A program made the position numbers and the translations under genes. Shown here piece by piece: positions 40,768 to 50,800 of a DNA stretch of 61,530 nt. Numbering within the stretch: the stretch's first letter is position 1; each line of letters opens with the position of its first letter. The stretch covers positions 1-61,530 of the forward strand of contig CAJOCN010000014.1 of the NCBI GenBank assembly GCA_905233255.1, written 5' to 3'. Source of the stretch: Paludibacteraceae bacterium (GTDB lineage: Bacteria > Bacteroidota > Bacteroidia > Bacteroidales > Paludibacteraceae). The notes under the pieces are model-generated. The model was given only the letters and a program-made list of their open reading frames with translations. It was not told the origin of the DNA and searched no databases.

Positions 40768-42864
40768 TTATCCTACTTGACAGCCGTTTTTGACGGGTGC
40801 AGAGACGGTAGTGACTACCAGTTTGCCATCAGCATCGACTGCTGAGAGGATCATACCTTGCGACTCAATACCCATCATCTTGCGCGGCGGGAAGTTGGCG
40901 ATAAAGAGCACCTGCTTGCCCACGAGGACAGACGGATCGGGGTATGATTGTGCGATACCGGAGAGGATGGTGCGTCCGCCCATACCGTCGTCCAGTTTGA
41001 ATTGGAGGAGCCGGTCGGATTTCTTGACGTTCGTACACTCCAGAACGGTCGCTACGCGTATGTCAGTCTTGTCGAATTCATCGATAGTTGTTGGCTCTTT
41101 GACGGGCTCGGGACGCCAGTTCTTGAGTGCCTCTGCTTTGGCAGCCTCTTCGTTCTCTTTCTTGATGCGCTCCAGACGGTCGAGCTGACCCTGAATAGCG
41201 GCATCTTCGATCTTCTCGAAGAGGAGCGACACTTCGCCTAACTGCGCACCGGCAGCGAGGAGGTCGATACGGCCCAGATCCTCCCATGAGGGAACCTCTC
41301 CCGACCTCCCCTCAAGGGAGGAGAGATTAAGCATGCCTCTCAATTTAGCCGATGAAAACGGCAGGAACGGCTCAAACGCGATGGCCAGATTAGCAGCAAT
41401 CTGGAGCGCCAGATGGAGCACAGTAGCAGTGCGGTCGAGATCGGTCTTGGCGAGTTTCCAAGGCTCGGTGTCGGCGAGGTACTTATTACCGATACGGGCG
41501 AGGTTCATCGCCTCCTTGAGGGCATCGCGGAAACGGAAGTTCTCCAGCAGTTCCTCCAGAGTGGTTTTCACGTTCTTGAACTCCTCGATAGTCGCCTTGT
41601 CATAATCGGTCAGTTCGCCGCAAGCGGGTACGCGTCCCTCGAAATACTTATTGGTGAGGACCAATGCGCGGTTGACGAAATTGCCGTAGATAGCTACTAA
41701 CTCATTATTGTTACGCGCCTGAAAATCCGCCCAAGTGAAGTCGTTATCCTTGGTCTCGGGCGCGTTGGCGGTCAGCACATAGCGGAGGACATCCTGTTTG
41801 CCGGGGAAATCATCGAGGTACTCGTTGAGCCATACCGCCCAGTTGCGGGACGTGGAAATCTTGTCGCCCTCGAGATTGAGGAACTCATTGGAGGGAACGT
41901 TATCCGGCAGGTTGTAGCCCTGCGCCTTGAGCATAGCGGGGAAGACGATGCAGTGGAAAACGATGTTATCTTTCCCGATGAAATGGATCATTCTGGTATC
42001 TTCCTGCTTCCACCATTTCTGCCAATCTCCGTATTTGTCGGGGTTGGATTGGCAGAGCTCGATGGTATTGGAGATATATCCGATGGGAGCGTCGAACCAT
42101 ACGTACAGCACTTTTCCCTCCGCGCCTTCTACAGGTACGGGAATTCCCCAGTCGAGATCGCGGGTGACGGCACGCGGTTTGAGTCCGCCGTCGAGCCATG
42201 ACTTGCACTGGCCATAGACATTGGGCCGCCACTCCTTGTGGTGGTTGAGGATCCAGTCCTCGAGCCACGCCTGGTATTGGTCCAGCGGGAGGTACCAGTG
42301 TTTGGTAGCCTTCTTGGCGAGCGGGTTGCCGGTCTCGGCATTGTAGGGATTGATCAGTTCGTCCGGCGAGAGGGTGGCGCCGCATTTCTCGCACTGGTCG
42401 CCATAGGCACCCATGGAGTGGCAGCGCGGGCACTCGCCGCGGATATTACGGTCGGTCAGGAAATGCCCGGTCTGCGGGTCATAGAACTGTTCGGAGGTCT
42501 CCTCAACGAACTGCCCCGCATCGTACATCTTACGGAAATAATCCGCTGCGAACCGATGGTGGGTGGGCGAAGTGGTACGGGAGTAGATATCGAACGAAAC
42601 ACCGAAATCGGCGAACGAACGCTTGATCAACTCGTGATAACGGTCAACAACTTGCTGGGTAGTGATGCCCTCCTTGCGAGCGCGGATAGTAACCGGCACG
42701 CCGTGTTCGTCGCTACCGCAGACAAACAGCACTTCTTTCCCCTTGAGACGAAGATAACGGGCATAGATGTCCGCCGGGACATAGACTCCGGCGAGGTGTC
42801 CGATATGGACAGGACCGTTTGCATAGGGGAGTGCTGCAGTGATTAAAGTGCGATTAAATGCCAT
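40768..42864 (-). CDS. metG: Methionyl-tRNA synthetase
   Basis: A 698-residue enzyme that charges tRNA-Met. HIGH at 20-23 ([10 protein letters not shown]), the zinc knuckle [18 protein letters not shown] near 145, KMSKS variant KISTSRN, and the C-terminal EMAP/Arc1p-like tRNA-binding domain from [10 protein letters not shown] to ESQGMILSA. Residues about 512-526 ([13 protein letters not shown]) are an insert between MLN and WEDLG, encoded by the same palindromic element found in pepD. The insert lies in the linker after the anticodon-binding helices, so the enzyme should work. The promoter at 42977-43007 is divergent from the barrel gene. Confidence 0.96.
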   Translation of the reverse strand: MAFNRTLITAALPYANGPVHIGHLAGVYVPADIYARYLRLKGKEVLFVCGSDEHGVPVTIRARKEGITTQQVVDRYHELIKRSFADFGVSFDIYSRTTSPTHHRFAADYFRKMYDAGQFVEETSEQFYDPQTGHFLTDRNIRGECPRCHSMGAYGDQCEKCGATLSPDELINPYNAETGNPLAKKATKHWYLPLDQYQAWLEDWILNHHKEWRPNVYGQCKSWLDGGLKPRAVTRDLDWGIPVPVEGAEGKVLYVWFDAPIGYISNTIELCQSNPDKYGDWQKWWKQEDTRMIHFIGKDNIVFHCIVFPAMLKAQGYNLPDNVPSNEFLNLEGDKISTSRNWAVWLNEYLDDFPGKQDVLRYVLTANAPETKDNDFTWADFQARNNNELVAIYGNFVNRALVLTNKYFEGRVPACGELTDYDKATIEEFKNVKTTLEELLENFRFRDALKEAMNLARIGNKYLADTEPWKLAKTDLDRTATVLHLALQIAANLAIAFEPFLPFSSAKLRGMLNLSSLEGRSGEVPSWEDLGRIDLLAAGAQLGEVSLLFEKIEDAAIQGQLDRLERIKKENEEAAKAEALKNWRPEPVKEPTTIDEFDKTDIRVATVLECTNVKKSDRLLQFKLDDGMGGRTILSGIAQSYPDPSVLVGKQVLFIANFPPRKMMGIESQGMILSAVDADGKLVVTTVSAPVKNGCQVG
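41294..41326 (-). repeat. GC-rich palindromic element inside metG
   Basis: Core CCTCCC-CTCAA-GGGAGG on the plus strand, flanked by CTCTCCCG and GAGAGA. Its reverse complement resembles the pepD element at 5974-6006. It is read here as [10 protein letters not shown], a different frame from pepD. Confidence 0.8.
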
Positions 42865-42910
42865 ATTTTGTGTATTTTTTTACTAAAAGTTAAAAAAAAG
42901 ACCAATTTAT

Positions 42911-42941
42911 TTGCGTATATCAATTATTTTTGCTACTTTTG
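42911..42941 (+). promoter_or_regulatory. Promoter of the 42995 membrane-protein gene
   Basis: TTG 42911-42913, 20 bp, TACTTTTG 42934-42941, then CACCGC. Confidence 0.72.
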
Positions 42942-42976
42942 CACCGCTTTTCGGGTACTGTTTGCAAAATCGGGTG

Positions 42977-43007
42977 CAAAGGTACAACAAAAAAATGAAA
43001 AATACAA
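42977..43007 (-). promoter_or_regulatory. Promoter of metG
   Basis: Minus-strand TTG (plus 43005-43007), 20 bp, TACCTTTG (plus 42977-42984). It overlaps the start of the divergent gene at 42995, so the two units may interfere. Confidence 0.7.
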
Positions 43008-44026
43008 ATAAATCGGTGAAAAAACATCAATCATACTGGCTTTTGTTGCTCGCAGTGCTTTTTAGCAGTGCGGTAGAGGCGAAGGTGACCAATTACATCG
43101 GAGCGTATGGTCAGGTGGGTGAATGGACACTCCTGCCGTCCCAGAGTAAATACGGCGCCAGCTTCGGCGTGACCGGCGGCGCGGGGTTTATCTATGAGTT
43201 GCAGGCGGGGCCAACCTATGGTCCGACGCGTTTCTTATTTCAAGTGGGCGTAGGTCCGCAAGCGGGAATGACCTCCTTCATCCAGAGCAGTAATACGACC
43301 GTATTGCTGGAGAACCAGAAAGATCTGCAGGGCGATGATTTCACCTATGTATATGAGATCACGGACCGTCATGACCAGTACACGAACATAGGTGTACAGG
43401 TGCCGGTCCTGTTCGGAGTACAGCATCGTAAGTTCTATATGATGGCGGGAGTGAAAGTGAACGCCAATCTGTATCGAAAAGCCCATACCACGGCATTGAT
43501 CAACACCTTCGGCCGGTATGCGGATATTCCCGATCTGAGAAATATGCCGGAGTATCAGTTCTTTACCAACCGGTCATTGAAAGGTCAGGCCAATGCCAAT
43601 ATCAGCAATCTGGATCTGGATGTCAGTTTTGAGATAGGCGGTCGTTTCGGCGGCGTGATCACCGATGCAGTAGGATTCGATGTACCGAAACGGAAAATCG
43701 AATACCGTCTGGCAGGGTTCGTGGACTTCGGTGTGCTGGATATGCATACGCCGCGTGAGTTACAAGGTTTTACCTCTCCTAAGACTTACAACGGCATAGA
43801 TACCGAGCCTGTTTACGGCACGACCTCCATGGTGGATAACTTGACGGTTAACGATGTGATGTCCACTTCCGGTTTTGCATCGAAAGTGACGAACCTGGTA
43901 GTGGGTCTGAAGTTTACGATCCTCTTCCAGTTACCGGAGGAAGGCAAGTGCGTGATCTGCCAGGATGCCTATAAGAGCTCAGCTCGCAGCGGCGGTAGCA
44001 GAAGAGGCATGAAGTACGAGGAATAG
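42995..44026 (+). CDS. Predicted outer-membrane beta-barrel protein
   Basis: A 343-residue protein. The start is the ATG at 42995; a longer frame covers the promoter only. Signal peptide about 1-28 (LLLLAVLFSSAVEA). The mature part has regular barrel-like strands (TNYIGAYGQVGEW, FYMMAGVKVNANLY, YRLAGFVDFGVLDM, VTNLVVGLKFTILF). A tail with CVIC and Ser/Arg/Gly residues follows instead of a terminal Phe, possibly periplasmic. Family not recognised. The last 48 bp overlap the end of the converging dacA gene. Confidence 0.72.
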   Translation: MKNTNKSVKKHQSYWLLLLAVLFSSAVEAKVTNYIGAYGQVGEWTLLPSQSKYGASFGVTGGAGFIYELQAGPTYGPTRFLFQVGVGPQAGMTSFIQSSNTTVLLENQKDLQGDDFTYVYEITDRHDQYTNIGVQVPVLFGVQHRKFYMMAGVKVNANLYRKAHTTALINTFGRYADIPDLRNMPEYQFFTNRSLKGQANANISNLDLDVSFEIGGRFGGVITDAVGFDVPKRKIEYRLAGFVDFGVLDMHTPRELQGFTSPKTYNGIDTEPVYGTTSMVDNLTVNDVMSTSGFASKVTNLVVGLKFTILFQLPEEGKCVICQDAYKSSARSGGSRRGMKYEE

Positions 44027-44764
44027 ATCATCCTCCTTGACCTCTCTGATTTTTCCGGCTTCCGAAACGGATATATGTCCGGTCTCTTCCGACACCACAA
44101 TACACGTGGCGTCGGTTTTTTCTGTTAATCCGAGAGCTGCGCGATGGCGCAGGCCGTAATGGAGGGGAATGTCCTGGTTCTTGCTGACGGGCAGGATACA
44201 AGCGGCGGCGAGCATCTTACCGTCGCGGATGACGAGAGCGCCATCGTGTAGCGGGGTATTCTTGAAGAAGATATTCTCGATGAGTCGTGCCGAGACCAGT
44301 GCATCCAGCCGTTCGCCGGTATCGACAATCTCCTTGAGCCCGCTTCCTCGTGCGATGACGATAAGGGCGCCGGTCTTGGTGGAAGCCATATGGCGGCAAG
44401 CCTGGATGATCTCAAGAATCTGCTGGTTGGAGCCTGCCTCGTGGTCTAAGTTTGCGGGACGGAAGATTTTCCAGGACGAGAAGCGGGAACCGATGCGGTA
44501 GAAGAACATACGTATCTCCTCCTGAAAGATGATGATGAGCGCAATTGCTCCGACGGAGATGATTCGATCGAAGAGCGCACCGGTGAGGTCCAGTTGGAAC
44601 ACAAAGGAAACCAGAAACCATACGAAGAGAAACGCCAGAATACCCCAGAAGAGATTGGAGGCTCCGGTTTTACGGAGGAGACGGTAGGTCTCGTATAAGA
44701 TGATGGCTACGAGCAGGATATCAATCACATCCTTGAAGCCGAATGATAGTGCGAGGAAATGCAT
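43979..44764 (-). CDS. dacA: Diadenylate cyclase (CdaA/DisA-type)
   Basis: A 261-residue inner-membrane enzyme that makes cyclic di-AMP from two ATP. Three N-terminal membrane helices (residues 10-85) precede the DAC domain with LHDGALVIRDGKM near 172-184 and GLRHRAALGLTE near 203-214, the two catalytic motifs. Family roles are cell-wall and osmotic control. FolP lies upstream on the same strand across a heptamer tract, 13 bp away. The 3' end overlaps a converging gene by 48 bp. Confidence 0.94.
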   Translation of the reverse strand: MHFLALSFGFKDVIDILLVAIILYETYRLLRKTGASNLFWGILAFLFVWFLVSFVFQLDLTGALFDRIISVGAIALIIIFQEEIRMFFYRIGSRFSSWKIFRPANLDHEAGSNQQILEIIQACRHMASTKTGALIVIARGSGLKEIVDTGERLDALVSARLIENIFFKNTPLHDGALVIRDGKMLAAACILPVSKNQDIPLHYGLRHRAALGLTEKTDATCIVVSEETGHISVSEAGKIREVKEDDLFLVLHASSATAAAS

Positions 44765-44771
44765 AGAAATA

Positions 44772-44799
44772 TATAATTTATAATTTACAATTTATTTTA
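44772..44799 (-). repeat. Heptamer tract, unit TATAATT
   Basis: TATAATT twice, TACAATT, TATTTTA in exact 7-bp phase, spanning the folP/dacA gap and the folP stop. Confidence 0.75.
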
Positions 44800-45521
44800 T
44801 TCCATAACTCTACAATACTTTTAGTATCGCGCACATCGTGCGTACGTAAGATGGTGGCACCATGCTCCAGGGCGTAAAGCTGTAGCGCCTGGGTGGGTGC
44901 GAGACATGTCTCGGGCGTGAGCCCCAGCGGCTTGTAGATCATGGACTTGCGGCTGACGCCTACCAAAACGGGGCGGTTGTAGATGCGAAGAGCATCCATC
45001 CGCCGCAGGCATTCATAGTCGCGATCCACTCCGCCACAAAAACCGAATCCGGGATCGAGGATCCAGTGTGCGGTATCGCGTGTGGAGAGGATAGAAAGGC
45101 GGGTGTAGTCGCCGGCGAAAGTGAAGATATACGGCACGCCGTACTGCGAAACGAGGTCGTACATCTCTTTCGATCCTCCGGAAATATCATTGATGATCAA
45201 GGAGCCGAAGCGGTTGATTGCCTGTTTGGCAACAGCGGGCCGGAACGTATCGATGGAGAGCTGTGCATCGGGTAACGAAGTGCGAATAGCTTCCAGCGCG
45301 GGCACCAACCGTCTCCACTCCTCCTGCTCGGAAGCCGGTGTGCTGCCGGGACGGGTGGAACAAGCCCCGATATCCAGTATGTCTGCTCCGTCTGCCAAAG
45401 CTTGCTTTGCCCATGCAACGACACGCGAGGTATCGATCCGTGCATCCCCGTTCATCAACCGTGATCCGGCGTAAAAACTATCCGGCGTCACGTTACCAAT
45501 CGCCATAATTTGCTCTTTCAC
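44778..45521 (-). CDS. folP: Dihydropteroate synthase
   Basis: A 247-residue TIM-barrel enzyme that joins pterin diphosphate and p-aminobenzoate in folate synthesis; the sulfonamide target. Motifs: GNVTPDSFYAG, DIGACSTRPGS, SIDTFRPAVA, NDISGG, LDPGFGF, VGVSRKSM and RTHDVRD. Homology to short bacterial DHPS (first strand about five residues before NVTPDSF) favours the GTG at 45521. The promoter -7 box ends at 45526, so that start would be at or next to the transcription start, giving a leaderless message. ATG 45506 is the alternative. Confidence 0.93.
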   Translation of the reverse strand: MKEQIMAIGNVTPDSFYAGSRLMNGDARIDTSRVVAWAKQALADGADILDIGACSTRPGSTPASEQEEWRRLVPALEAIRTSLPDAQLSIDTFRPAVAKQAINRFGSLIINDISGGSKEMYDLVSQYGVPYIFTFAGDYTRLSILSTRDTAHWILDPGFGFCGGVDRDYECLRRMDALRIYNRPVLVGVSRKSMIYKPLGLTPETCLAPTQALQLYALEHGATILRTHDVRDTKSIVELWNKINCKL

Positions 45522-45525
45522 GGTG

Positions 45526-45556
45526 CAAAAGTACAAAAAAAAATGCAAATATGCAA
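45526..45556 (-). promoter_or_regulatory. Promoter of folP
   Basis: Minus-strand TTG (plus 45554-45556), 20 bp, TACTTTTG (plus 45526-45533). Back to back with the gldJ promoter. Confidence 0.72.
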
Positions 45557-45573
45557 AAAAAAGAGCAAAAAAT

Positions 45574-45604
45574 TTGCGTATGTCCCAAAATTGTTGTACA
45601 TTTG
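45574..45604 (+). promoter_or_regulatory. Promoter of gldJ-gcvH
   Basis: TTG 45574-45576, 20 bp, TACATTTG 45597-45604. About 40 nt of leader before the ATG at 45650. Confidence 0.72.
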
Positions 45605-45649
45605 CAGGCTGAAACGTGTACACGAAAATAAAATGTCAAAAAAATAGGT

Positions 45650-47248
45650 ATGAAAAACGTAAAGTATCTTTTGATCGTTTTGGTTGCGATGGGCGCGGTA
45701 TCGTGCCAGCAGCGTGAGTTGAATACCCGCGTGAGCAACACCACCGGTTGGAATTATTTCGACCAACGTACTACGAATTTCCAGGCTAACGAAGGTGTGG
45801 GCAATGTGAACCCGATAGGTATGGTGCCTATCCAGGGTGGTTCGTTCACGGTAGGCGAGAAGGACGAGTTCCTGACCGCTCCGCGTAACAACGAGACCCG
45901 TACGCTGACCGTTAGCTCATTCTATATGGATAAGTACGAGGTGACGAACCTGAACTGGAACGAGTATCTGCACTGGTTGGAGTTCGTGTTCGGTCCGGTA
46001 GCGCCGGAGTTGGTAGATCGGGCTCGTCCGGATCACACGGTATGGCGCGAGGATCTGGCGTACAACGATCCGTATGAGAATAACTATTTCGAGCACCCGG
46101 CTTTCTCGTTCTATCCGATCGTAGGTGTCAGTTGGGAGCAGGCGATGGCGTACTGCCAGTGGCGTACGGACCGCGTGAATGAGATGGCGCTGATCAACGC
46201 CGGCGCGATCGTTGTTCCTCCGTTTGCAGACCTGCAGCCGACCGACGACGAGGGTTACAAAGACGAGTGGGAGCAGGAGACGGGATATGAGATGTTCTCC
46301 TATGAGGAAGTGAGTCCTGAGGATCCGGAGCAGACGGTAACGATGTATCGTCCGAGTTATGAGTGGATCCGTGATAAGTTTGTCTTCAATACCGAGAAAT
46401 ACCTGATGGATGACAGCTACGTACCGGAGTACGGCCGTAAGCCGAAATTCGACAGTTATGGCACGGAGCGCAAGGTGAATATCGCCGACGGTATCTTCGT
46501 GACGGGTTATCGTCTGCCGACGGAGGCAGAGTGGGAGTTTGCCGCTTATGCTCCGGTAGCCGGTGAGGACGGTTTGACGATCGAGGGTAAGATATATCCC
46601 TGGAGCGGTTATCATCCGCGTGAGATGACGAAGAAGAACCTTGGAATGATGCAGGCTAACTTCGTACGTGGCCGTGGTGATATGATGGGTGTGAGCGGTG
46701 CGCTGAATGACCGCCGCGTGATCACCAACCCGGTAGATGAGTTCTTCCCCAACGATTTCGGTCTGTATAACATGGCCGGTAACGTAAACGAGTGGGTAAT
46801 GGATGTATATCGCGAGACGACCTTTCAGGAGACGAGCGAGTATAACTCCTACCGCGGTAATATCTACAGCCGTCCGGTACTGGATGATAACGGTAAATTT
46901 GAGATGGACTCCGTAGGTTGCATCAAGATCACTTGGGGCAAAGAGGATGATAAGCGTGATGTGAAGGACGGCGATTTCGCAAGCCTCTTCGAGACCGACT
47001 ATCCGTTGGATACGGTAGGCGTAGCTAATCTGTCTGAGGTTAAAAATGACCCGACGGATATTTTGGCACCGCGTATCACGAAGAAGAGCCGCGTATATAA
47101 AGGCGGATCTTGGGCCGATCGTATCTATTGGCTGAACCCCTCCACCCGTCGTTACATGGATCAGGACAAGTCTTCGTCCAAGGTAGGTTTCCGTTGCGCA
47201 ATGAGTACGCTGGGAGACCAGATCCCCGGAACGCCGGTACAGAGATAA
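45650..47248 (+). CDS. gldJ: GldJ-like SUMF1/FGE-fold lipoprotein
   Basis: A 532-residue lipoprotein (signal 1-18, Cys19 in GAVSCQ). The body is a formylglycine-generating-enzyme (SUMF1) fold: VPIQGGSFTVGEKDEF, SSFYMDKYEVTN, VGVSWEQAMAYCQWRTDRVNE, YRLPTEAEWEFAA, GLYNMAGNVNEW, and KGGSWADRIYWLNPSTRR with VGFRCA at the end. The opening and FFPNDFGLYN fit GldJ/GldK-type proteins of the gliding and type IX secretion machinery better than catalytic FGE. In that system such lipoproteins sit in the periplasmic ring. Its presence suggests this genome has type IX secretion, which fits the giant surface proteins downstream. GldK/PorK is the main alternative name. Confidence 0.85.
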   Translation: MKNVKYLLIVLVAMGAVSCQQRELNTRVSNTTGWNYFDQRTTNFQANEGVGNVNPIGMVPIQGGSFTVGEKDEFLTAPRNNETRTLTVSSFYMDKYEVTNLNWNEYLHWLEFVFGPVAPELVDRARPDHTVWREDLAYNDPYENNYFEHPAFSFYPIVGVSWEQAMAYCQWRTDRVNEMALINAGAIVVPPFADLQPTDDEGYKDEWEQETGYEMFSYEEVSPEDPEQTVTMYRPSYEWIRDKFVFNTEKYLMDDSYVPEYGRKPKFDSYGTERKVNIADGIFVTGYRLPTEAEWEFAAYAPVAGEDGLTIEGKIYPWSGYHPREMTKKNLGMMQANFVRGRGDMMGVSGALNDRRVITNPVDEFFPNDFGLYNMAGNVNEWVMDVYRETTFQETSEYNSYRGNIYSRPVLDDNGKFEMDSVGCIKITWGKEDDKRDVKDGDFASLFETDYPLDTVGVANLSEVKNDPTDILAPRITKKSRVYKGGSWADRIYWLNPSTRRYMDQDKSSSKVGFRCAMSTLGDQIPGTPVQR

Positions 47249-47250
47249 TT

Positions 47251-47285
47251 GTAGATAGTAAAATGTAAATAGTAAATAGCATATG
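47251..47285 (+). repeat. Heptamer tract, unit GTAAATA
   Basis: GTAGATA, GTAAAAT, GTAAATA, GTAAATA, GCATATG in 7-bp phase between gldJ and gcvH. The last unit contains the gcvH ATG. Confidence 0.75.
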
Positions 47286-47657
47286 AATTTTCCTGAGAAT
47301 ATCAAGTACACAAGTGAGCATGAGTGGATCCGCGTAGAGGGCGAAGAGGCTTATGTAGGTATTACGGACTATGCGCAGTCTGAGTTAGGCGAGATCGTTT
47401 TCATTGACGTACCGACGGTAGGCGAGACGGTAGGCCAAGGTGAGGTCTTCGGATCGGTTGAGGCGGTTAAGACCGTGAGTGATCTGAATATGCCGGTAAC
47501 GGGCGAGGTGCTGGAACTCAATGAGGAGTTGGATGCAGCGCCGGAGTTGGTCAACAACGACCCGTATGGCAAAGGTTGGATCATTAAGATCAGCGTCAAG
47601 GACGCGGCAGAGTTGGACTCCTTGATGGACGCCAAGGCATACCAAGCCGGACTCTAA
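47283..47657 (+). CDS. gcvH: Glycine cleavage system H protein
   Basis: A 124-residue lipoyl carrier of the glycine cleavage complex. The lipoylated residue is Lys63 in [20 protein letters not shown] and NDPYGKGWI are typical. It sits 34 bp after gldJ with no terminator between, an unusual pairing. The other gcv genes are absent from the window. No glycine riboswitch is seen. Ends at a terminator. Confidence 0.96.
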   Translation: MNFPENIKYTSEHEWIRVEGEEAYVGITDYAQSELGEIVFIDVPTVGETVGQGEVFGSVEAVKTVSDLNMPVTGEVLELNEELDAAPELVNNDPYGKGWIIKISVKDAAELDSLMDAKAYQAGL

Positions 47658-47684
47658 CGCGCACGCGTATATATAATAAGGAGA

Positions 47685-47711
47685 AGCGACCCGTAAAGGG
47701 CCGCTTTTTTG
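47685..47711 (+). terminator. Terminator of gldJ-gcvH
   Basis: Stem AGCGACCC/GGGCCGCT with one mismatch, GTAAA loop, then a T-run. Confidence 0.82.
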
Positions 47712-47798
47712 AATATAATAATGTTCTATCATTCTGTTTCCTAAATGCAAAATGGACTTTACAAAAAGCATATTTTTTGTAATTTTATTGACAAAATG

Positions 47799-47829
47799 TT
47801 GCTAATTCAAAATATTTTGTGTAATTTTG
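47799..47829 (+). promoter_or_regulatory. Promoter of the giant repeat protein
   Basis: TTG 47799-47801, 20 bp, TAATTTTG 47822-47829, then TGCCC. The leader is about 45 nt. Confidence 0.72.
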
Positions 47830-47882
47830 TGCCCTTGAACTATGTTTTTTTAAGAAAAATAATCATTTATACCACAATAAGT

Positions 47883-50800
47883 ATGAAGAGACATCTACTA
47901 TTTTTGTTAGCCATGATGGCTGTCGTAACGGGAATGAATGCCCGTACTGTGTTAATTGACGAGGGGTTTGAGAATGGTATTCAGGAGGAGGTTTGGACAC
48001 AGGAGTTTGTAGCGGGTCAGATGCCGTGGGCAATTGAGAGTGTGGATGATGCGTTGGCATACCCCTCTACGGTAGTGCAGGGTACTCACCGCGCTTATCT
48101 GCGTAATACCACAGGGGAGACCATGGGGTATGTAACCCGTCTGGTGAGTAAGGTAATGGATCTCCGTCCGACGATGGTGTATATGCCGGAGTTAACGTTC
48201 TGGTACGCCAATCCGCGGTGGGGAGGAGATAGGGATACCTTACGCGTACTCTATCGTAACGGTACCCGTACTCCGTGGAAACAGTTAGCGGAGTTCAGTA
48301 CCGCCAGTGCCGATTGGACACGGGTCAAACTGGAGTTGCCGGAGGTCGGCGCGAATTACCAGATTGCGTTCGAGGGGTCGGATAACCTGGGGCGTGGTAT
48401 AGTGCTGGATAGTATCAAGTTGCAATCGGCTCCGGAGTGTACGGTGCCGGCTGACCTGCTGGTCACCAGCAAGGGTGCCGGTAAGGTGAATCTGGCGTGG
48501 GTGGCTAGTTGGGATGCCTCCTATTTTGAGGTTATCGTGAGCAAAGATACGATTGATCCGGAGATGGTGGAGCAGATAGAGGCGGAGACGCCGGAGAAGA
48601 TTGTCTTCCACGAGCTGATAGATGGTATGCGGCAAAACTGCGATATCAACCTGGAGTCGGGCGAGTTCTACCTGGCGTACGTACGCTCTCTGTGCGATGA
48701 CGAGAACAGCGCCTGGAGCAGCGATGCCGCCAAGAGACCGTTCGGGTTCCATGTCCGTACCGCCAAGCAGGTGCCGTTCACGGAGCGTTTTGAGGGGATG
48801 TCGGCGCTGGCGGATCCTACCCGTTTACCGGATTGGACATGGGCCAGCAATACCGGTAACCCGAACCCCTATGTGAACACCAAGGTGACGAACCAGAACA
48901 CGCTGGCGAACTACTCGTATGATAAGACCCACGCCCTTATTTTCTCGGGCGGTACGACTACTTCGCCGTCCACTTTCATCCCGGCAGACCGGTATGTCTA
49001 TCTGGCTACGCCGGCGTTGGCAGATACGCTGAATGATGATTTTGCGATCAACCAATGCCAGGTACATTTCTGGGCAACGGTCTATACCTATACGGGGCGT
49101 CAGTACGGCCGCAGTATCATCGTTGGTGTGATGGAGGATCCGGATGATATCACTACGTTTGTGCCAGTCGATACGGTGAGCGTATGGGGCAGCAAGACGT
49201 TCCAGGAGAATATAGTCGATCTCTCTTCCTACAACGGAACGGGTGTGTTCCTGGCATTGGTCAGTGATTTCGACCGCCAGAACCTGATTTATATTGATAA
49301 CCTGACGGTGGATTACCGCCCGGCGGTGAATAAGGTGACGAAGATCTCGGTCAATCCGCGTGACACGTATGCGGATATCCGGTGGGAGGGCAATGCGAAC
49401 TCTTACCACGTGTTGGTGACGAACGCAGAGGTCGATCCCGCTAACCCGGATGCTGATGCTGTCGTGGATCAGGCTACGGTATCGTCTAACAGCTACCGGT
49501 GCGAGGCGCTGGAGGCTGATCATAGCTGGAACAGACCTTATTATGTCTATGTACAGGCGGCGGGCACGGAGTGGTCCTACCGCTATCCGTTCGTGACGAT
49601 AGCGCCGCAGCGCGAGATACCCTATACCTTTAACATGGAGGCCTCTACGACCACCGGCTATCAGATCCCGTCGGATCCGAATACGTATGTCACGGGGCTG
49701 GGTACATTCGGTAACGGAGGTACGTATCCCGCTATGGTTACCAATGCGAATAACAGTTACGCCGGCTCCGGCTATCTGTATATGAACAAACGTGGTGGTA
49801 CGGACGCATGGGTGACGCTGCCGATGGTGGATGACCTGAGCGGAGTGCAGGTGAAACTGTTCCTCTCCGGCGGTACTACCTTCAACCAGGCGCACGCTAC
49901 CATCGGTGTCATGTCTAACCCGATGGATATCAATACCTTTGTACCGGTGTCTCACCATACGCTGAATGCGACGGGTTATACCCGCTGCTACGCTAATTTT
50001 GAGAACTACCGCGGTCCGGAGGGCGTGATTGCTATCGTATGGGATGATGTGATGAACATGACCGAGAACACCATCAACTTTATTGATGAGATCACGGTCG
50101 AGGAACTCTCCGAGTGCGTACCGCCTACGAACATTGATCTGTCTATCTTCCCGGATTCAGTGGTGGTAGGATGGGAGAGCAGTTTACTCTCCGATGAATG
50201 GGAGTTCTTCATCTCCCGCACGGCGCTGACGACAAACCAGCGCATCAACAAGACGCTCCCCGAGATAGCGTCTCTGCCCGGAGTGGTGATAGCAGATACG
50301 CTGGAGTGGCATAACCCCTCTCAGGACCCCCGTTTCGGGTTCGGCGGTCTCACGCCGCACTCGTCCTATTATATCTATGTGCGCGCTACGTGTGACCGCG
50401 ACTGGTGGATGGAGCAGGCGTTCAGTACGCCGTGTCAGGACGAGGTGTTCCCCTATAAGGAGACTTTCGAGAGCTATAACGCCGGTAGCACCAATGTCGG
50501 GTGCTGGCAGCTGGCGGACTATATGGGTGTCGGCTATCCGGTGATCTACCAGGCGGGTTCTTCTTCCGCCTCTAACAAAGTGCTGCATCTCTATTCGTCC
50601 GGTACGACCCACCGCTCGGTGGCTATCCTGCCGAGGGTGGAGGGCGAGTTGAGCAGCATGCTCCTGTCCTTCGATGTACGGCTCTATTCGCAGTACTATT
50701 CTTCAACGGGGCTGGTGGTTGTCGGTACGATGGGCGATATAGCGGATCAGGCATCGTTCGTGCCATTCGATACGATAGAGGTGAACTCCTCTACCTTCAC

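Noticed and set aside
47250..47285. Glycine riboswitch before gcvH
   Set aside because: The gap is only 34 bp and is filled by heptamers; no aptamer fits.
45917..47311. 464-codon minus-strand ORF opposite gldJ
   Set aside because: Antisense shadow of a well-supported lipoprotein gene; the translation has no recognisable domain.
48825..49958. 377-codon minus-strand ORF opposite the giant gene
   Set aside because: Arg/His/Ile-rich shadow of the repeat protein, no start signals.
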